Part shown: piece by piece, positions 63,618 to 64,000 of the stretch
How positions within the stretch are numbered: position 1 is the stretch's first letter
Layout of the letters: each line of letters begins with the position of its first letter
From: an uncultured Caulobacteraceae bacterium
GTDB taxonomy: Bacteria; Pseudomonadota; Alphaproteobacteria; Caulobacterales; Caulobacteraceae
Assembly (NCBI GenBank): GCA_903929535.1
Contig: CAIYVC010000125.1
Span: forward strand, 1-64,000
DNA length: 64,000 bases
Direction: 5' to 3'
Position numbers and translations under genes: made by a program
The notes under the pieces: model-generated
What the model was told of the DNA's origin: nothing
What the model saw: the letters and a program-made list of their open reading frames with translations, nothing else
Database searches by the model: none

Positions 63618-64000
63618 ATGGCTCAGACCCTCCGCACAGCCTACAGCCAGCGCCTGGAGCGCGGGGAGCTGAAGCCGGACGCCGCTCAGGCTCAGGCGGT
63701 GGAGGCCCTGTCCCGGCTGGAAAGCGAGCTCAATTCGCACGGCGAACCCGGCTTCCTGACCTTCCTGAAGAAGCCCAAGGCCCCGCGCGGCGTCTACCTC
63801 TGGGGCCCGGTGGGCCGGGGCAAGTCCATGCTGATGGACCTGTTCTTCGAAGAAGCGCCGGTCGAGAAGAAGCGGCGCATCCACTTTTACGCCTTCATGG
63901 CCCAGGTCCACGGCCTGATCGACCAGTGGCGCAAGGGCGACGCCGCCGAGCGCAAGCGCGTGTTCGGGACCAACAAGGGCGACGATCCGATCGGTCCGAC
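63618..64000 (+). CDS. zapE: Cell division protein ZapE/AFG1-family ATPase, N-terminal part (cut by window edge)
   Basis: AFG1-like ATPase, linked in bacteria to Z-ring behaviour under stress. The first 127 residues are visible: an N-terminal helix [20 protein letters not shown], then Walker [21 protein letters not shown] (Walker motif at 63-71) and [19 protein letters not shown]. Walker B and the rest lie past the right edge. It is divergent from the acyltransferase gene, with 76 bp between. Confidence 0.93.
   Translation, partial: MAQTLRTAYSQRLERGELKPDAAQAQAVEALSRLESELNSHGEPGFLTFLKKPKAPRGVYLWGPVGRGKSMLMDLFFEEAPVEKKRRIHFYAFMAQVHGLIDQWRKGDAAERKRVFGTNKGDDPIGP

Overview
This window reads as a chromosomal segment of a GC-rich alphaproteobacterium, most likely of the family Caulobacteraceae (Caulobacter/Phenylobacterium/Brevundimonas relatives). 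The reasons are the GC-rich codon use and the gene neighbourhoods: acnA divergent from ccmABCDG; ispZ-ftsY-mtaB-dapF; obgE-proB-proA-nadD-rsfS-rlmH; FYDLN protein-aroA-cmk-rpsA-ihfB; trpFBA-accD-folC; and tsaE-amgK-murU-addB-addA. Class I lysyl-tRNA synthetase, an SDHAF4-like protein and a CC0125/CC1285-type lipoprotein also fit. The genus is inference. I see no prophage, insertion sequence, integrase, CRISPR array or rRNA. The window is almost entirely core genome, with small accessory patches.

Layout. 1-3.7 kb: aconitase (partial) and the cytochrome c maturation operon ccmABCDG, in which ccmC carries a one-base frameshift. 3.7-10 kb: a MarR regulator, ispZ, ftsY, mtaB, dapF, an exported protein and a VOC protein. 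10-15.4 kb: the obgE-to-rlmH operon. 15.5-18.3 kb: small conserved proteins, pyrF, a short-chain dehydrogenase and an Rrf2 regulator. 18.5-31 kb: kup, an exported 5'-nucleotidase, argG, a LysE exporter, a lipoprotein, rlmN, an M16 protease and a ligase-associated exonuclease. 31.3-35.6 kb: lysS, then vsr-cysK-dcm (cytosine methylation with mismatch repair). 35.7-37.2 kb: DUF1150, Hsp20 and a proline-rich membrane protein. 37.2-41 kb: the tcuABC tricarballylate/citrate-like catabolic operon. 41-46.3 kb: repeat cluster, tRNA-Ala(GGC), FYDLN protein, aroA, cmk, rpsA and a frameshifted ihfB. 46.4-54 kb: a DUF6065-like protein, a His-repeat exported protein, mscL, trpFBA, accD, a TfoX-like protein, folC and trxA. 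54-64 kb: addA, addB, murU, amgK, tsaE, an acyltransferase and the start of zapE.

The most unusual signals are not a new gene cluster. They are: (i) an interspersed family of about 26-bp imperfect palindromes in intergenic gaps, with seven full-length 26-bp copies, two length variants and several fragments, including a degenerate cluster near 41.1 kb; (ii) two conserved genes (ccmC, ihfB) each broken by an apparent loss of a single C; (iii) genes that seem to start at CTG, two of them (rlmH and a short-chain dehydrogenase) at a CTGA stop/start overlap; (iv) a secreted protein with four tandem tetra-histidine repeats; and (v) many tail-to-tail gene pairs that touch or overlap with no visible terminator. 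I do not find convincing evidence for a wholly new multi-gene system.
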